Below are positions 14,989-23,908 of a DNA stretch of 64,000 nt, in pieces. Numbering within the stretch: the stretch's first letter is position 1; each line of letters opens with the position of its first letter. The notes beneath the pieces were generated by a model. It made no database searches and was not told where the DNA came from. It was given only the letters and a program-made list of their open reading frames with translations. Location of the stretch: assembly GCA_051024685.1 (NCBI GenBank), contig JAZHPA010000011.1, positions 1-64,000 of the forward strand, written 5' to 3'. The stretch is from UBA12545 sp051024685 (lineage in GTDB: Bacteria > Bacillota > DSM-521 > Neomoorellales > Neomoorellaceae). The translations under genes were made by a program, and so were the position numbers.

Positions 14989-16455
14989 TTGGAACTTTTT
15001 TATCGGAGCGCCCATGAAGTGAGCCAGCTTCTGGCCCGCAAGGAAATCAGCGCTGTAGAATTGACCCGGGCTGTCCTGGACCGGATAGAAGCGGTCGAGG
15101 GGCAGGTTAAAGCCTTTGTAACCCTGACGCCCGAGGTGGCCCTGGAGCAGGCCAGGGCAATCGACGCGGCCCGGGCTAGAGGGGAGGAACTGGGCCCTCT
15201 GGCGGGCATACCCATGGCCCTGAAGGACAATATTTGCACGGAAGGAGTGCGCACCACCTGCTCTTCCAAGATGCTGGAAAATTGGGTGCCGCCCTATGAT
15301 GCCTTTGTGGCCAAAAAGCTCAGGGAAGCGGGGGCCGTTTTGCTGGGCAAGCTTAATATGGACGAATTCGCCATGGGGTCCTCGACGGAAAATTCTCGGT
15401 TTTTCCTTACCCGCAATCCCTGGGATCTGGAGCGGGTACCCGGCGGTTCCAGCGGGGGACCGGCAGCGGGGGTGGCTGCAGGCGAGGCCTTTTATTCCCT
15501 GGGTTCGGATACCGGCGGATCCATCCGCCAGCCGGCCTCCTTTTGCGGCGTGGTGGGCCTGAAGCCCACTTATGGTCGAGTTTCCCGCTCCGGCTTAGTG
15601 GCCTTTGCTTCTTCCCTGGACCAGATCGGGCCCATTACCAGGGATGTGACCGACTGCGCTTTAGTCCTACAAGCCATTGCCGGCCACGATCCGGCGGATT
15701 CCACCTCGGCCGACCTGCCGGTTCCCGATTACCTGGAGGCTCTGCGGCCCGACATAAAGGGTCTTAAAGTGGGTGTACCGCGGGAATATTTTGCCACGGG
15801 GATGGAACCGGAGGTAGCCACTCTGGTCCGCCGGGCCATCGACCGGCTGGCCGACCTGGGGGCTATTTGTGAAGAAATTTCCCTGCCCCATACGGAGTAT
15901 GCCCTGCCGGCCTATTACCTGGTGGCCCCGGCGGAAGCTTCCAGTAACCTGGCCCGTTACGACGGCGTGGCCTACGGTTTCCGGTTGCCGGGCAAGGATA
16001 TTGTGGACATGTATATGAAGACGCGCAGGGAAGGTTTCGGCCCCGAAGTAAAGCGGCGCATCATGCTGGGGACTTACGCTTTAAGCGCCGGCTACTATGA
16101 CGCCTATTACCTCAAAGCCCTCAAAGTGCGCACCCTCATACGCCGGGACTTCGAGGAAGCTTTTCAACGCTACGATGTCCTGGCTACGCCTACTTCACCC
16201 ACCGTAGCCTTCCGCCTGGGAGAAAGGGTGGCGGACCCCCTGGCCATGTATTTATCCGACCTGTTCACTATTCCGGTAAATATGGCGGGGTTGCCGGCCA
16301 TCTCAATACCTTGCGGCTTCAGCCAGGGCTTACCGGTGGGCTTGCAGCTTATTGCCAAACCCTTTGCGGAAGAGACCCTCTTCCGCGTGGCTTATACCTT
16401 CGAGCAGGCTACTGCGAGTTTGCGGCGGTGGCCCCAGTTGGGAGTGGTGGCCTGA
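14989..16455 (+). CDS. gatA: aspartyl/glutamyl-tRNA amidotransferase subunit A
   Basis: A 488-residue amidase that releases ammonia from glutamine for tRNA transamidation. The Ser-Ser-Lys catalytic triad is visible: Lys in PMALKDNI, Ser in GGSSGGPAAGVAAGE and the second Ser in SDTGGSIRQPASFCG. It starts at TTG, 12 bases after AAAGGGAGGG. Its stop overlaps the gatB start (TGATG), so the two are probably translationally coupled. Confidence 0.97.
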   Translation: MELFYRSAHEVSQLLARKEISAVELTRAVLDRIEAVEGQVKAFVTLTPEVALEQARAIDAARARGEELGPLAGIPMALKDNICTEGVRTTCSSKMLENWVPPYDAFVAKKLREAGAVLLGKLNMDEFAMGSSTENSRFFLTRNPWDLERVPGGSSGGPAAGVAAGEAFYSLGSDTGGSIRQPASFCGVVGLKPTYGRVSRSGLVAFASSLDQIGPITRDVTDCALVLQAIAGHDPADSTSADLPVPDYLEALRPDIKGLKVGVPREYFATGMEPEVATLVRRAIDRLADLGAICEEISLPHTEYALPAYYLVAPAEASSNLARYDGVAYGFRLPGKDIVDMYMKTRREGFGPEVKRRIMLGTYALSAGYYDAYYLKALKVRTLIRRDFEEAFQRYDVLATPTSPTVAFRLGERVADPLAMYLSDLFTIPVNMAGLPAISIPCGFSQGLPVGLQLIAKPFAEETLFRVAYTFEQATASLRRWPQLGVVA

Positions 16456-17885
16456 TGGAATACGAAGCGGTCATCGGCCTGGAAGTCCATGTGGAGCTTA
16501 AGACGGAATCCAAAGCTTTTTGCAATTGTACCACGGCCTTCGGCGGCGAACCCAATACCCATGTTTGTCCTGTTTGCCTGGGGTTGCCGGGAGTGCTGCC
16601 GGTGATCAACCGCCGGATGGTGGAGTTCGGCTTAAGAACGGCCTTAGCCCTCAATTGCACCATTGCACCTCTGTGCAAGTTTGATCGCAAGAATTATTAT
16701 TATCCGGATTTACCTAAGAATTACCAGATATCGCAGTACGATATGCCCTTGGCCCGGGATGGCTATCTGGAAATCGAAGTGGACGGGGTGAAAAAGCGGA
16801 TCGGCATTACCCGCGTCCACATGGAGGAGGACGCCGGAAAACTCATCCATGTAGAGGGCCCGAACGGCGATTATTCCCTGGTGGATTATAACCGGGCCGG
16901 CGTGCCTTTGCTGGAGATCGTATCCGAACCCGATTTGCGCTCGCCGGAAGAAGCCCGGGCTTACATGGAGAAATTAAAGGCCATCCTGGAGTATATTGAC
17001 GTCTCGGATTGCAAAATGCAGGAAGGGTCCCTGCGCTGCGATGCCAATGTTTCGGTGCGGCCTAAGGGCTCCACGGCCTTTGGAACCAAAACCGAAGTGA
17101 AAAATATGAACTCTTTCCGCGCCCTGCAACGGGCCTTGAGCTATGAAATCGAGCGGCAAATTGCGCTGCTGGAAAAGGGAGAGCGGGTAGTCCAGGAAAC
17201 CCGGGCCTGGGACGAAGAGAAACAGGTAACCTATACCATGCGCAGCAAGGAAGAAGCCCATGATTATCGCTATTTCCCCGAACCGGATCTGGTACCCCTG
17301 GCCATTGACCAGGAATGGATTGAAAGGGTGAGGGCCAGCCTGCCGGAGTTGCCCGATGCCCGGCGGGAGCGTTTGATCCATCAGTATGGTCTGCCGGAGT
17401 ATGATGCCGGCATTATTACCGGTTCCAGGGCCCTGGCCGACTATTTTGAACGCACGGTAGCCCTCTTTCCCGATGCCAAGCAGGTTAGCAACTGGCTGAT
17501 GGGCGATTTCTTACGCCTCCTCAATGCCCAAGGCCTGGAACCCAACCAGGCGCCGGTAACGCCGGAAAATTTGGCGGAGCTGCTGAAGCTCCAGGAGGAA
17601 GGGGTTATCAGCATCAAGATTGCTAAACAGGTTTTCGAGGAGATGTTTGCCACCGGCCAAGGAGCGCGGGAGATTGTCCAGGCCAAGGGATTGGTGCAGA
17701 TTAGCGATGTGGCCGAACTCACTTCCATTGTGGAAAGGGTGCTGGCCGCCCATCCCAAGGTAGTAGAAGACTACCGCAATGGCAAGGAAAAAGCCCTGGG
17801 GTTCCTGGTGGGCCAGGTTATGAAGGAGACCAAAGGCAAGGCCAACCCCGGCCTGGTGAATCAGCTTCTCAAGGAGCGCCTGTAA
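16455..17885 (+). CDS. gatB: aspartyl/glutamyl-tRNA amidotransferase subunit B
   Basis: A 476-residue kinase/amidotransferase subunit that phosphorylates the glutamyl or aspartyl group on tRNA and then amidates it. The N-terminus EYEAVIGLEVHVEL is the family signature. A zinc site CNC...CPVC follows, then KNYYYPDLPKNYQISQYD and the C-terminal YqeY-like tail domain for tRNA binding. The ATG overlaps the gatA stop. The open frame extends much further upstream inside gatA, but the family start fits 16455. Confidence 0.97.
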   Translation: MEYEAVIGLEVHVELKTESKAFCNCTTAFGGEPNTHVCPVCLGLPGVLPVINRRMVEFGLRTALALNCTIAPLCKFDRKNYYYPDLPKNYQISQYDMPLARDGYLEIEVDGVKKRIGITRVHMEEDAGKLIHVEGPNGDYSLVDYNRAGVPLLEIVSEPDLRSPEEARAYMEKLKAILEYIDVSDCKMQEGSLRCDANVSVRPKGSTAFGTKTEVKNMNSFRALQRALSYEIERQIALLEKGERVVQETRAWDEEKQVTYTMRSKEEAHDYRYFPEPDLVPLAIDQEWIERVRASLPELPDARRERLIHQYGLPEYDAGIITGSRALADYFERTVALFPDAKQVSNWLMGDFLRLLNAQGLEPNQAPVTPENLAELLKLQEEGVISIKIAKQVFEEMFATGQGAREIVQAKGLVQISDVAELTSIVERVLAAHPKVVEDYRNGKEKALGFLVGQVMKETKGKANPGLVNQLLKERL

Positions 17886-17900
17886 AGGGGGAGCGGAAAC

Positions 17901-18578
17901 TTGGCCTGGCCAGGCGTGCTTTTCGATTTGGATGGCACCCTTTTGGACACTTCGGATTTGGTTATCAAATGTTTTCAATATACTTTAGCACCCCACCTGG
18001 GGCGGCAGGTAGATCCCGAGGAAGTTTACCCTTATTTTGGCGCGCCCTTGCGGGAAGGTTTGGCAGCTTTCTTGCCGGAAAAGGTGGAGGAGATGCTTCC
18101 GGTTTACCGCCGTTATAGCGAGGAGCATTTTGATAATCTGGTATGCCTCTGCCCCGGGGTTAGAGAAGGGTTGGAAAAACTGCGGCGGGCCGGAATCAGG
18201 CTGGGCATCGTCACTTCCAGGGTACGGGATACCACCCTTTATGGCTTGCAGCTCTTCGGGCTGCAAGACTTTTTCCAGGCTATCGTGGCCCTGGAAGACG
18301 TGGATAACCACAAGCCGGGTCCGGAGCCGGTGCGACGGGGAGCAGAGCTCCTGGGGTTACCGCCGGCGGCCGTCTTAATGGTGGGAGATAGCCCTAATGA
18401 TATTGCGGCAGCCCGAGCAGCCGGGGCGGCTTCAGTGGCCGCGGGTTGGAGTTGCGTACCCCGCCAGCGTTTGCTGGAAGCGGGTCCGGACTTCTGGGTG
18501 GATTCCATGGAGGAGCTGGTGGCCCTGGTATTGGGGGATGACGCGGCTAGAAGAGAAGCGGGGGTGAGGAAATGTTAG
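17901..18578 (+). CDS. HAD-superfamily phosphatase (Gph/PpaX-like)
   Basis: A 225-residue HAD phosphatase with all motifs: DLDGTLLDT (I), VTSR (II), the Lys of NHKPGPEP (III) and VGDSPNDI (IV), plus a helical cap between I and II. The size and cap fit phosphoglycolate or pyrophosphate phosphatases; the substrate cannot be fixed by sequence. It starts at TTG after AAAGGGGGAG, 15 bases after gatB, and its end overlaps the next gene by 7 bases, which ties it to the XdhC gene. Confidence 0.88.
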   Translation: MAWPGVLFDLDGTLLDTSDLVIKCFQYTLAPHLGRQVDPEEVYPYFGAPLREGLAAFLPEKVEEMLPVYRRYSEEHFDNLVCLCPGVREGLEKLRRAGIRLGIVTSRVRDTTLYGLQLFGLQDFFQAIVALEDVDNHKPGPEPVRRGAELLGLPPAAVLMVGDSPNDIAAARAAGAASVAAGWSCVPRQRLLEAGPDFWVDSMEELVALVLGDDAARREAGVRKC

Positions 18579-19321
18579 GTTTTTTCCGGGAGCTTAGGCA
18601 GGCCTTAGCCACCAACCGGCCTGCCGTGGCAGCCAGAATCGTAAGGGTTATTCCTGAAGGAGATACCCGGGTTAGGCCCGGCGCTAGAAAGCTTTATTAC
18701 TGCGACGCCGAGGGGTATGGCAGCCTTGGGGACCCCCAGCTAGATGCCCTAGTGGCGGCGAGGGTGCCGGAGATTTTCGCCCGGCGGCGGCCGGAACTGG
18801 TCAGCCTGGCCCTGGGGGATAGAGAGGTGGAGCTATTCCTGGAGCCGGTACTGCCTGAGCCCCATGTTTTGGTTCTGGGCGGCGGCCATGTGGGCCAGAA
18901 GGTAGCCGCCCTGGCCAAGGAAGTGGGCTACCGGGTTACGGTGGTGGATGACCGGCCCGCCTTTGCCAACCGCCAGCTTTTTCCCCGGGCTGACGCGATC
19001 GTCTGCCAGGATTTTGAAGGGGCTCTGCGCCAGATTCCCATCGACCCGGCCACCTATATTGTGATTGTGACCCGGGGGCACCGCCATGATTATGAGTGTT
19101 TGCGCCAGGTGATTCATTCCCCGGCCGCTTATATCGGCATGATCGGGAGCCGCCGCAAGGTCAAGGGCGTCAAAGATCGCCTGCTGGCCGAAGGGATTGC
19201 GGAGGAAGCCCTGGCCAGGATATATGCTCCCATCGGCCTGGACATCGGGGCGGAGACCCCGGCAGAAATTGCCGTGAGCATCCTGGCCGAAATTATCAGG
19301 GTATACCGGCAAGGAAGATAG
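18572..19321 (+). CDS. XdhC/CoxI-family protein with Rossmann domain
   Basis: A 249-residue protein whose C-terminal two-thirds is an XdhC Rossmann domain: HVLVLGGGHVGQKVAALAKEVGY, DDRPAFAN, TRGHRHDYECL and IGMIGSRRK. Family members bind molybdenum cofactor and promote its sulfuration (or, here, probably selenation) before insertion into xanthine dehydrogenase-type enzymes. The N-terminal ~85 residues are a shortened, divergent version of the usual CoxI part, which instead exists as a separate gene at 19409. It starts with GAGGAA before the ATG and overlaps the HAD gene. Confidence 0.88.
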   Translation: MLGFFRELRQALATNRPAVAARIVRVIPEGDTRVRPGARKLYYCDAEGYGSLGDPQLDALVAARVPEIFARRRPELVSLALGDREVELFLEPVLPEPHVLVLGGGHVGQKVAALAKEVGYRVTVVDDRPAFANRQLFPRADAIVCQDFEGALRQIPIDPATYIVIVTRGHRHDYECLRQVIHSPAAYIGMIGSRRKVKGVKDRLLAEGIAEEALARIYAPIGLDIGAETPAEIAVSILAEIIRVYRQGR

Positions 19322-19408
19322 AATTAGAGGGAAAATTAATTAAAGTAGAAGGAAAATGGCCGAAAATGTTGTATAGATGTAAATAATGATCTAGTAGGTG
19401 GGGCCTTA

Positions 19409-19735
19409 ATGGATAAGGAACTGGTGGATACCGTAGTTAATTTATTGGAACAGGGAGAAACTTTTGTGCTGGCTACCATAGTACGGACCAAGGGTTCCAC
19501 TCCCCGGGAAGTGGGTGCCAGCCTCGTCGTCCTGCCCGACGGCAGGATGTTCGGTACCATCGGCGGCGGCTGCGCCGAGGCCGAGGTACGGCAGCGGGCC
19601 CTGGAGGTACTGCAGAAGAGAAAAGCGGGGCTGTACCGCCTGGATCTTACTGCCGAGGTGGCCGAAGACGAAGGCATGGTCTGCGGGGGTATTATGGACG
19701 TGTTCTTGGAGCCTTTAGGAGGTCAGACATGCTAG
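19409..19735 (+). CDS. stand-alone XdhC N-terminal (CoxI) domain protein
   Basis: A 108-residue protein equal to the N-terminal domain of XdhC/CoxI: TFVLATIVRTKGSTPREVGA, IGGGCAEAEVRQRALEVL and EDEGMVCGG. The Cys residues in the GGGC and MVCGG motifs are conserved in the family. It complements the Rossmann protein encoded at 18572, so the usual two-domain XdhC appears split with the order reversed. It overlaps the next gene by 7 bases. Confidence 0.87.
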   Translation: MDKELVDTVVNLLEQGETFVLATIVRTKGSTPREVGASLVVLPDGRMFGTIGGGCAEAEVRQRALEVLQKRKAGLYRLDLTAEVAEDEGMVCGGIMDVFLEPLGGQTC

Positions 19736-20265
19736 GGAAAAAAATCCGTCAAATCCGCCGGGATAGAGGCATGAGCTTAAAGGATGTAGCGGAAAAAACC
19801 GGACTTACCTCCAGTTTCTTAAGTCAGGTGGAGCGTGACCTGGCCGATCCTTCGATAACTTCCCTCCGTAAAATAGCGGAGGCCCTGGAAGTACCTATCT
19901 TTTACTTCCTTCTAAATCATGAGGATCACAGCCCCGTAGTCCGTCGGGACAAGCGCAAAGTTTTAAAGTTTCCCCAGTCTCATCTAACCTATGAACTGCT
20001 GTCTCCCGATCTCAACCGTAAAATGGAAATCATGATGGCCCGCCTGGAGGCGGGGGCCGTTAGCTGCGACGAACCCCTTTCCCACCCGGGAGAAGAGTGT
20101 ATTGTGGTCCTGCAGGGTTGTATGGAAATCGACATCGGGGGAGAGGTATACCGGCTGGAGGAAGGGGACAGTATTTATTACTATGCTGCCGTCCCCCACA
20201 AGCTGTGGAATCCGGGAGATAAGGAACTGGTGTTCTTATCCGCTATGACTCCGCCTTTATTCTAG
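19729..20265 (+). CDS. XRE-family regulator with cupin domain
   Basis: A 178-residue regulator: an HTH of about residues 1-58 (GKKIRQIRRDRGMSLKDVAE, LTSSFLSQVERDLADPS) and a C-terminal cupin (about 95-178) with HPGEECIVVLQG and EEGDSIYYYAAVPH. Proteins of this layout sense a small molecule in the cupin barrel. It is embedded in the molybdenum-hydroxylase maturation genes with a 7-base overlap, so it probably controls this or the xanthine dehydrogenase cluster. The ligand is unknown. AGGAGG precedes the ATG. Confidence 0.9.
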   Translation: MLGKKIRQIRRDRGMSLKDVAEKTGLTSSFLSQVERDLADPSITSLRKIAEALEVPIFYFLLNHEDHSPVVRRDKRKVLKFPQSHLTYELLSPDLNRKMEIMMARLEAGAVSCDEPLSHPGEECIVVLQGCMEIDIGGEVYRLEEGDSIYYYAAVPHKLWNPGDKELVFLSAMTPPLF

Positions 20266-20278
20266 CCTTTTAGGTGGC

Positions 20279-21649
20279 GTGAACCTCTCCATGGAATTGC
20301 AGATCGGGCTGGGACTGGGAGAGAAGGAAATAGTTACCTTGGTGGGGGCAGGGGGGAAAACCTCTGCCCTTATTTGTTTGGCCCGGGAACTGGCGGACAG
20401 GGGCAAACGGGTGATAGCCACTACCACTACGAAGATGCTGCGGGAGCAGGCCCGCATCCTGGCCGAACCCCTGTGCCGGCCGGAAATTTCTGAGCTGGTG
20501 GCCAAGGTAGCTGCAAGGCTGGAAGCTTCCCGCGTGGTGACCTGCGGCCGCGGCATAGGGCCGGAGGGCAAGCTCTTGGGCCTGGCCCCGGAAGCCATCG
20601 CCCGCCTCGCGGACCTGCCTGCGGACTATATTTTAATCGAAGGGGATGGAGCGGCCGGAGCCTGGCTGAAGGTGCCGGCCGCCCATGAACCGGTTATTCC
20701 GGCGGTGAGCACCCTGGTGGTTACGGTTATGGGCCTAAAGGTCTTGGGCTATCCCCTGGAAAGGCCGTGGGTGCACCGCCCGGAGCTTATCCCGGGCCTT
20801 TGGGGGACAGGGGAAATACCCCGTCAGGTCGACATGGAGCTGGCGGCTCACCTCCTGACCCATCCCCAGGGGGGGCGCAAAGGAGTATCTCCTTCGACCC
20901 GCTGGGCGGTGCTCCTCAACCAGGCGGAGGAAGATTCCAGACAGCGGGCCGGCCGGCTCCTGGCCGAGAAGCTGTTGAAAAAAGGTGCGGAAAGGGTAAT
21001 CCTGGGGGCGGTCAAAACCGAGGCTCCTGTAAGGCAAGTACTGCGATCCCCGGCTCCCCCTGCCAGCCGGGTGGGTATAATAATTCTGGCCGCCGGAGAA
21101 GGGCGGCGCTACGGGGCGCCTAAACAGCTTCTACCCTGGCAAGATAAGACCATATTGCAGCACGTGGTAGAAGTGGCCCTGGCAGCAGGTTTGGGAGATG
21201 TAGTAGTGGTCCTGGGCCACGCGGCCAACGAAATAGCCCGGGTATTGCAACAGTACCCGGTAAATCTGGTCTATAACCCTGCCTACCGGGAAGGCATGAG
21301 CACTTCCCTGCAAGCCGGTTTGAGGGCTCTGTCGCCTGGAGTCACCGGCGCCCTGGTGGTTCTGGGGGATCAACCGGGAATCAGCCCTTCTGTGCTCCGG
21401 GCCGTGGGGGATGCCTACCTCCGCCAGGGCAAAAAGCTTGTAGCCCCCCTATACGGTGGGAAACGGGGCAACCCGGTGCTGGTGGATAGCGCCCTCTGGG
21501 AAGAACTGGGCCATCTCCGGGGTGACCAGGGCGCCCGCCGCCTTTTTGAGCGCTATCCGGGAGAAGTCGGCCTGGTACCGGTGGACTGTCCCGGCGTAAT
21601 TTACGATATAGATACCCCCGCCGATTACCGGCGCTGGGTGAAGAAATAG
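20279..21649 (+). CDS. fusion of YqeC-like selenium cofactor protein and MobA/MocA-like nucleotidyltransferase
   Basis: A 456-residue fusion. Residues 1-240 match YqeC-type putative selenium-dependent hydroxylase accessory proteins (VTLVGAGGKTSALICLA P-loop, TTTTKM, LIEGDGAAG, EPVIP). Residues 262-456 are a MobA-like cytidylyl/guanylyltransferase with LAAGEGRRYGAPKQLLPW, VLGHAANEI, VVLGDQPGI and DIDTPADYRRW. The second half probably makes molybdopterin cytosine dinucleotide, the cofactor form used by hydroxylases, while the first half is tied to selenium incorporation. The start is the GTG at 20279 (AGGTGG upstream), with ATG at 20291 as an alternative. Confidence 0.88.
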   Translation: MNLSMELQIGLGLGEKEIVTLVGAGGKTSALICLARELADRGKRVIATTTTKMLREQARILAEPLCRPEISELVAKVAARLEASRVVTCGRGIGPEGKLLGLAPEAIARLADLPADYILIEGDGAAGAWLKVPAAHEPVIPAVSTLVVTVMGLKVLGYPLERPWVHRPELIPGLWGTGEIPRQVDMELAAHLLTHPQGGRKGVSPSTRWAVLLNQAEEDSRQRAGRLLAEKLLKKGAERVILGAVKTEAPVRQVLRSPAPPASRVGIIILAAGEGRRYGAPKQLLPWQDKTILQHVVEVALAAGLGDVVVVLGHAANEIARVLQQYPVNLVYNPAYREGMSTSLQAGLRALSPGVTGALVVLGDQPGISPSVLRAVGDAYLRQGKKLVAPLYGGKRGNPVLVDSALWEELGHLRGDQGARRLFERYPGEVGLVPVDCPGVIYDIDTPADYRRWVKK

Positions 21650-21666
21650 AGGAGGGGAAAAGGACA

Positions 21667-22515
21667 ATGGCGAGGGAAAAGCTGGTTGTCATTAAAGGAG
21701 CCGGCGATCTGGCCAGCGGCGTGGCCCACCGCCTCTGGCGGGCAGGCTTTCGGATAATTATGACCGAGATACCCCAGCCAACGGTAATAAGGCGGACGGT
21801 GGCTTTTGCCGAAGCTGTTTATCAGGGGAGCGTAATAGTAGAAGACCTCAAGGGGAGGCTGGTAAGAAACAGTGAGGAAGCATGGCAGGTGGCTTCCCGG
21901 GACGAGGTTGCCGTCCTCATCGATCCCCAGGCCAGGGTGGTGGAAGAACTGCGGCCCCCGGTGGTGGTGGACGCCATTATGGCCAAAGCCAACTTGGGAA
22001 CTTCTATCCACCAGGCGCCGGTGGTCATTGCCCTGGGACCCGGCTTCCAGGCCGGCCGCGATGCCCACGCGGTCATCGAGACCATGCGGGGCCATTACTT
22101 GGGACGTGTTATTTTCCAGGGCGAAGCTTTGCCCAATACCGGGGTACCCGGTGAAGTGGGCGGCTACAGCGCGGAGCGGGTACTGAAGGCTCCGGCAGAG
22201 GGGATCTTCCAGGGGCTTAAAGAGATCGGCGATCAAGTCCAGGCGGGGGAAGCAGTGGCACTGGTGGGAGGGATACCGGTGGTGACCGCCATCAGCGGGA
22301 TCCTGCGCGGGCTGCTGCACGACGGCCTGTGGGTCAGCAAAGGCATGAAAGTGGGGGATGTGGACCCCCGGGGGGAGCGGGAGCACTGCTTTACCATCTC
22401 CGATAAAGCGCGGGCCATAGCGGGAGGAGTGCTGGAAGCTATTTTATTTTTTCAGAATCGCGGCGCTAGAAGTCTATCCTTTCCCGGTTCCGAGGTAAAA
22501 AGAATACAGGTGTAA
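21667..22515 (+). CDS. yqeB: YqeB/EF2563-family selenium-dependent molybdenum hydroxylase maturation protein
   Basis: A 282-residue protein of the EF2563 family, found with selD-dependent molybdenum hydroxylases. Recognisable blocks are VVIKGAGDLASGVAHRLWRAGF (a Rossmann-like start), MTEIPQPTVIRR, AKANLGTSIHQAPVVIALGPGF and the C-terminal VGDVDPRGEREHCFTISDKARAIAGGVLEA. The biochemical step is not established; the family co-occurs with selenium transfer to the Mo centre. It is the last gene of the run from 17901. Confidence 0.9.
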   Translation: MAREKLVVIKGAGDLASGVAHRLWRAGFRIIMTEIPQPTVIRRTVAFAEAVYQGSVIVEDLKGRLVRNSEEAWQVASRDEVAVLIDPQARVVEELRPPVVVDAIMAKANLGTSIHQAPVVIALGPGFQAGRDAHAVIETMRGHYLGRVIFQGEALPNTGVPGEVGGYSAERVLKAPAEGIFQGLKEIGDQVQAGEAVALVGGIPVVTAISGILRGLLHDGLWVSKGMKVGDVDPRGEREHCFTISDKARAIAGGVLEAILFFQNRGARSLSFPGSEVKRIQV

Positions 22516-22545
22516 GAGAAGGAACCCTAGAAAAATAAAAAAACA

Positions 22546-22574
22546 TTGACAAAATAGTTCAACAGTGTTACTTT
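22546..22574 (+). promoter_or_regulatory. possible promoter of first DUF3870 gene
   Basis: TTGACA (22546-22551) with TACTTT (22569-22574) at 17 bases. A second TTGACA occurs near 22595 without a good -10. The 5' leader to the gene would be about 165 bases. No known riboswitch was recognised in it. Confidence 0.4.
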
Positions 22575-22750
22575 TAAAGCAAAGGTAAAGAAATTGACAA
22601 GATGGCTTATTGTTTGCAGGTAGATAGCCATGTCCCTCATCCGTTAGAATGGAAGGGGGGCTTAATCTTTGTTTTTAGGGATTAGGCTTCCGGTTTTTGG
22701 CCGGTACATTGTCCAATATAATGACTTGTTCGGTAGGGAGGTGACGCTTT

Positions 22751-23083
22751 ACGCCGAAGGAGGAGGAAACCATCCTGATAACGGGTTACGCCAGGCTACC
22801 TTCCACCATTACAGCATATAAGCTCTACGAGGTTGTAGGCGTAGCAGTAGAAGTCAGGCCCAGTGATGGAGAGATTCTAGATGTTGACTGCAGCTTGGCC
22901 ACGAGTGTAGCGCGCAGAATAGTAAAGGAAATAGCATTGGGCTACCGTTTGAGTTACGGCATTGAAGAGCTGGTGGAAAAGATTGAAAGGCGTTATTGTG
23001 GTAGCGCCCGTAAAGCAGTAGTTATGGCCTTTCGCTCTATATACGAAAAGTACGTTGCCTACCGGGAGGGGAGAGTATTATAG
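22751..23083 (+). CDS. DUF3870 family protein, paralogue 1, apparent ACG start
   Basis: A 110-residue protein matching DUF3870: ITGYARLPSTITAYKLYEVVG near the start, DGEILDVDCSLAT, the ALGYRLSYGIEELVEKIERR block and the RYCGSARKAVVMAFRSIYEK C-terminus. Its function is unknown. No ATG, GTG or TTG lies in frame between the upstream stop (22742) and the conserved start of the domain. A GGGAGGTGA site sits 6 bases before an ACG at 22751, giving a product starting (M)PKEEET. The paralogue at 23909 also has ACG at the same aligned position. Alternatives are a CTG start at 22775 behind GGAGGAGG, or a +1 frameshift from the GTG at 22741. Confidence 0.7.
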   Translation, partial: TPKEEETILITGYARLPSTITAYKLYEVVGVAVEVRPSDGEILDVDCSLATSVARRIVKEIALGYRLSYGIEELVEKIERRYCGSARKAVVMAFRSIYEKYVAYREGRVL

Positions 23084-23559
23084 GGAAGGCGAGGCCCCCC
23101 GGGCATATGGTCGGCTATGTACTTGGCATCGATTTGCCAGAATTGTAAGAAATAGCTTTTCTGGTGATTGTAAGTTTTGACTTTACGGCATTTAACCCTA
23201 GAACGGCGTAGGATGTTACGTATAGTATAGGGGGATAAGTAGATATGGCAGGAAGTTGCTAAAACGACGGCCAGGCGTCTGGGGCCGCAGTTAGTAGCCT
23301 TAGCCATTTCCACTACCAAGTTTTCAATATGTGCGGGTGTACGGTTAGGCGTGGGATTTTGGGGGCCTCTTTTGTGGATACAAGCACTAAGGTCTTGCCC
23401 TGATTTTCTATAACGGTGGAGGAGCTTATACACCCAACGGACGGAGACCCCAACTATTTCAGCAACCTGCTTAGGGGTATGATTATTCAGGAGGGAAATA
23501 ATGAGCTGAACTGGTGCCTGAGGGTTTCCAGAAGCTTTAAGTTGCTGGTATAATGTCAT
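23059..23559 (-). pseudogene. truncated IS481-type transposase
   Basis: A 166-codon remnant: an N-terminal helix-turn-helix (HTPKQVAEIVGVSVRWVYKLLHRY), a linker with YTIRNILRRSR and the beginning of the DDE domain (FWQIDAKYI, first catalytic Asp). The remaining catalytic domain is missing; after about 23110 the frame reads unrelated sequence next to the first DUF3870 gene. A ribosome-binding-like GGAGGG precedes the ATG. The insertion or deletion lies between two DUF3870 paralogues. Confidence 0.8.
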
Positions 23560-23640
23560 TGGGTGGGTGTCCCTCCTTTCGGGGTTTTGGTAACTACTTT
23601 GATAATACTCCTGGGATACCCACCCTTTTCAATACCTGTT
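23560..23640. repeat. inverted repeat at the 5' side of the transposase remnant
   Basis: Arms GGGTGGGTGTCCC (about 23561-23573) and GGGATACCCACCC (about 23612-23624) pair with a single mismatch around a ~38-base loop. They directly precede the transposase ATG on the minus strand, so they may be part of the insertion sequence end or its expression control. The outer IS border was not identified. Confidence 0.5.
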
Positions 23641-23704
23641 TAAACCCTCTCAAAGTACTGTGAACGAAACTCTGGCCTATCTACACAAAAAATGCAAAAA
23701 GCTC

Positions 23705-23733
23705 TTGACAAGGTGAGTTAACGGTGGTATGCT
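23705..23733 (+). promoter_or_regulatory. promoter of second DUF3870 gene and propionate operon
   Basis: TTGACA (23705-23710) and TATGCT (23728-23733) with a 17-base spacer. It lies about 175 bases before the second DUF3870 gene, and the CoA transferase gene follows without another clear promoter, so the whole downstream cluster could start here. Confidence 0.55.
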
Positions 23734-23908
23734 TAAAATGACAAAAGTGAATAGTGGAACAAATGGTCATCTTGCTTGCAAGTGGATAAGTTAGTCCTTA
23801 TCCATGGACGCAATCAGGACCTGGCCGGGAGAGATTAGAAGTTTATGCCCGGGCAGGTCTTTCTTTTTATAAGATGTGACGTTGCAAAGCCGAAGGGGGC
23901 GATGAGGG

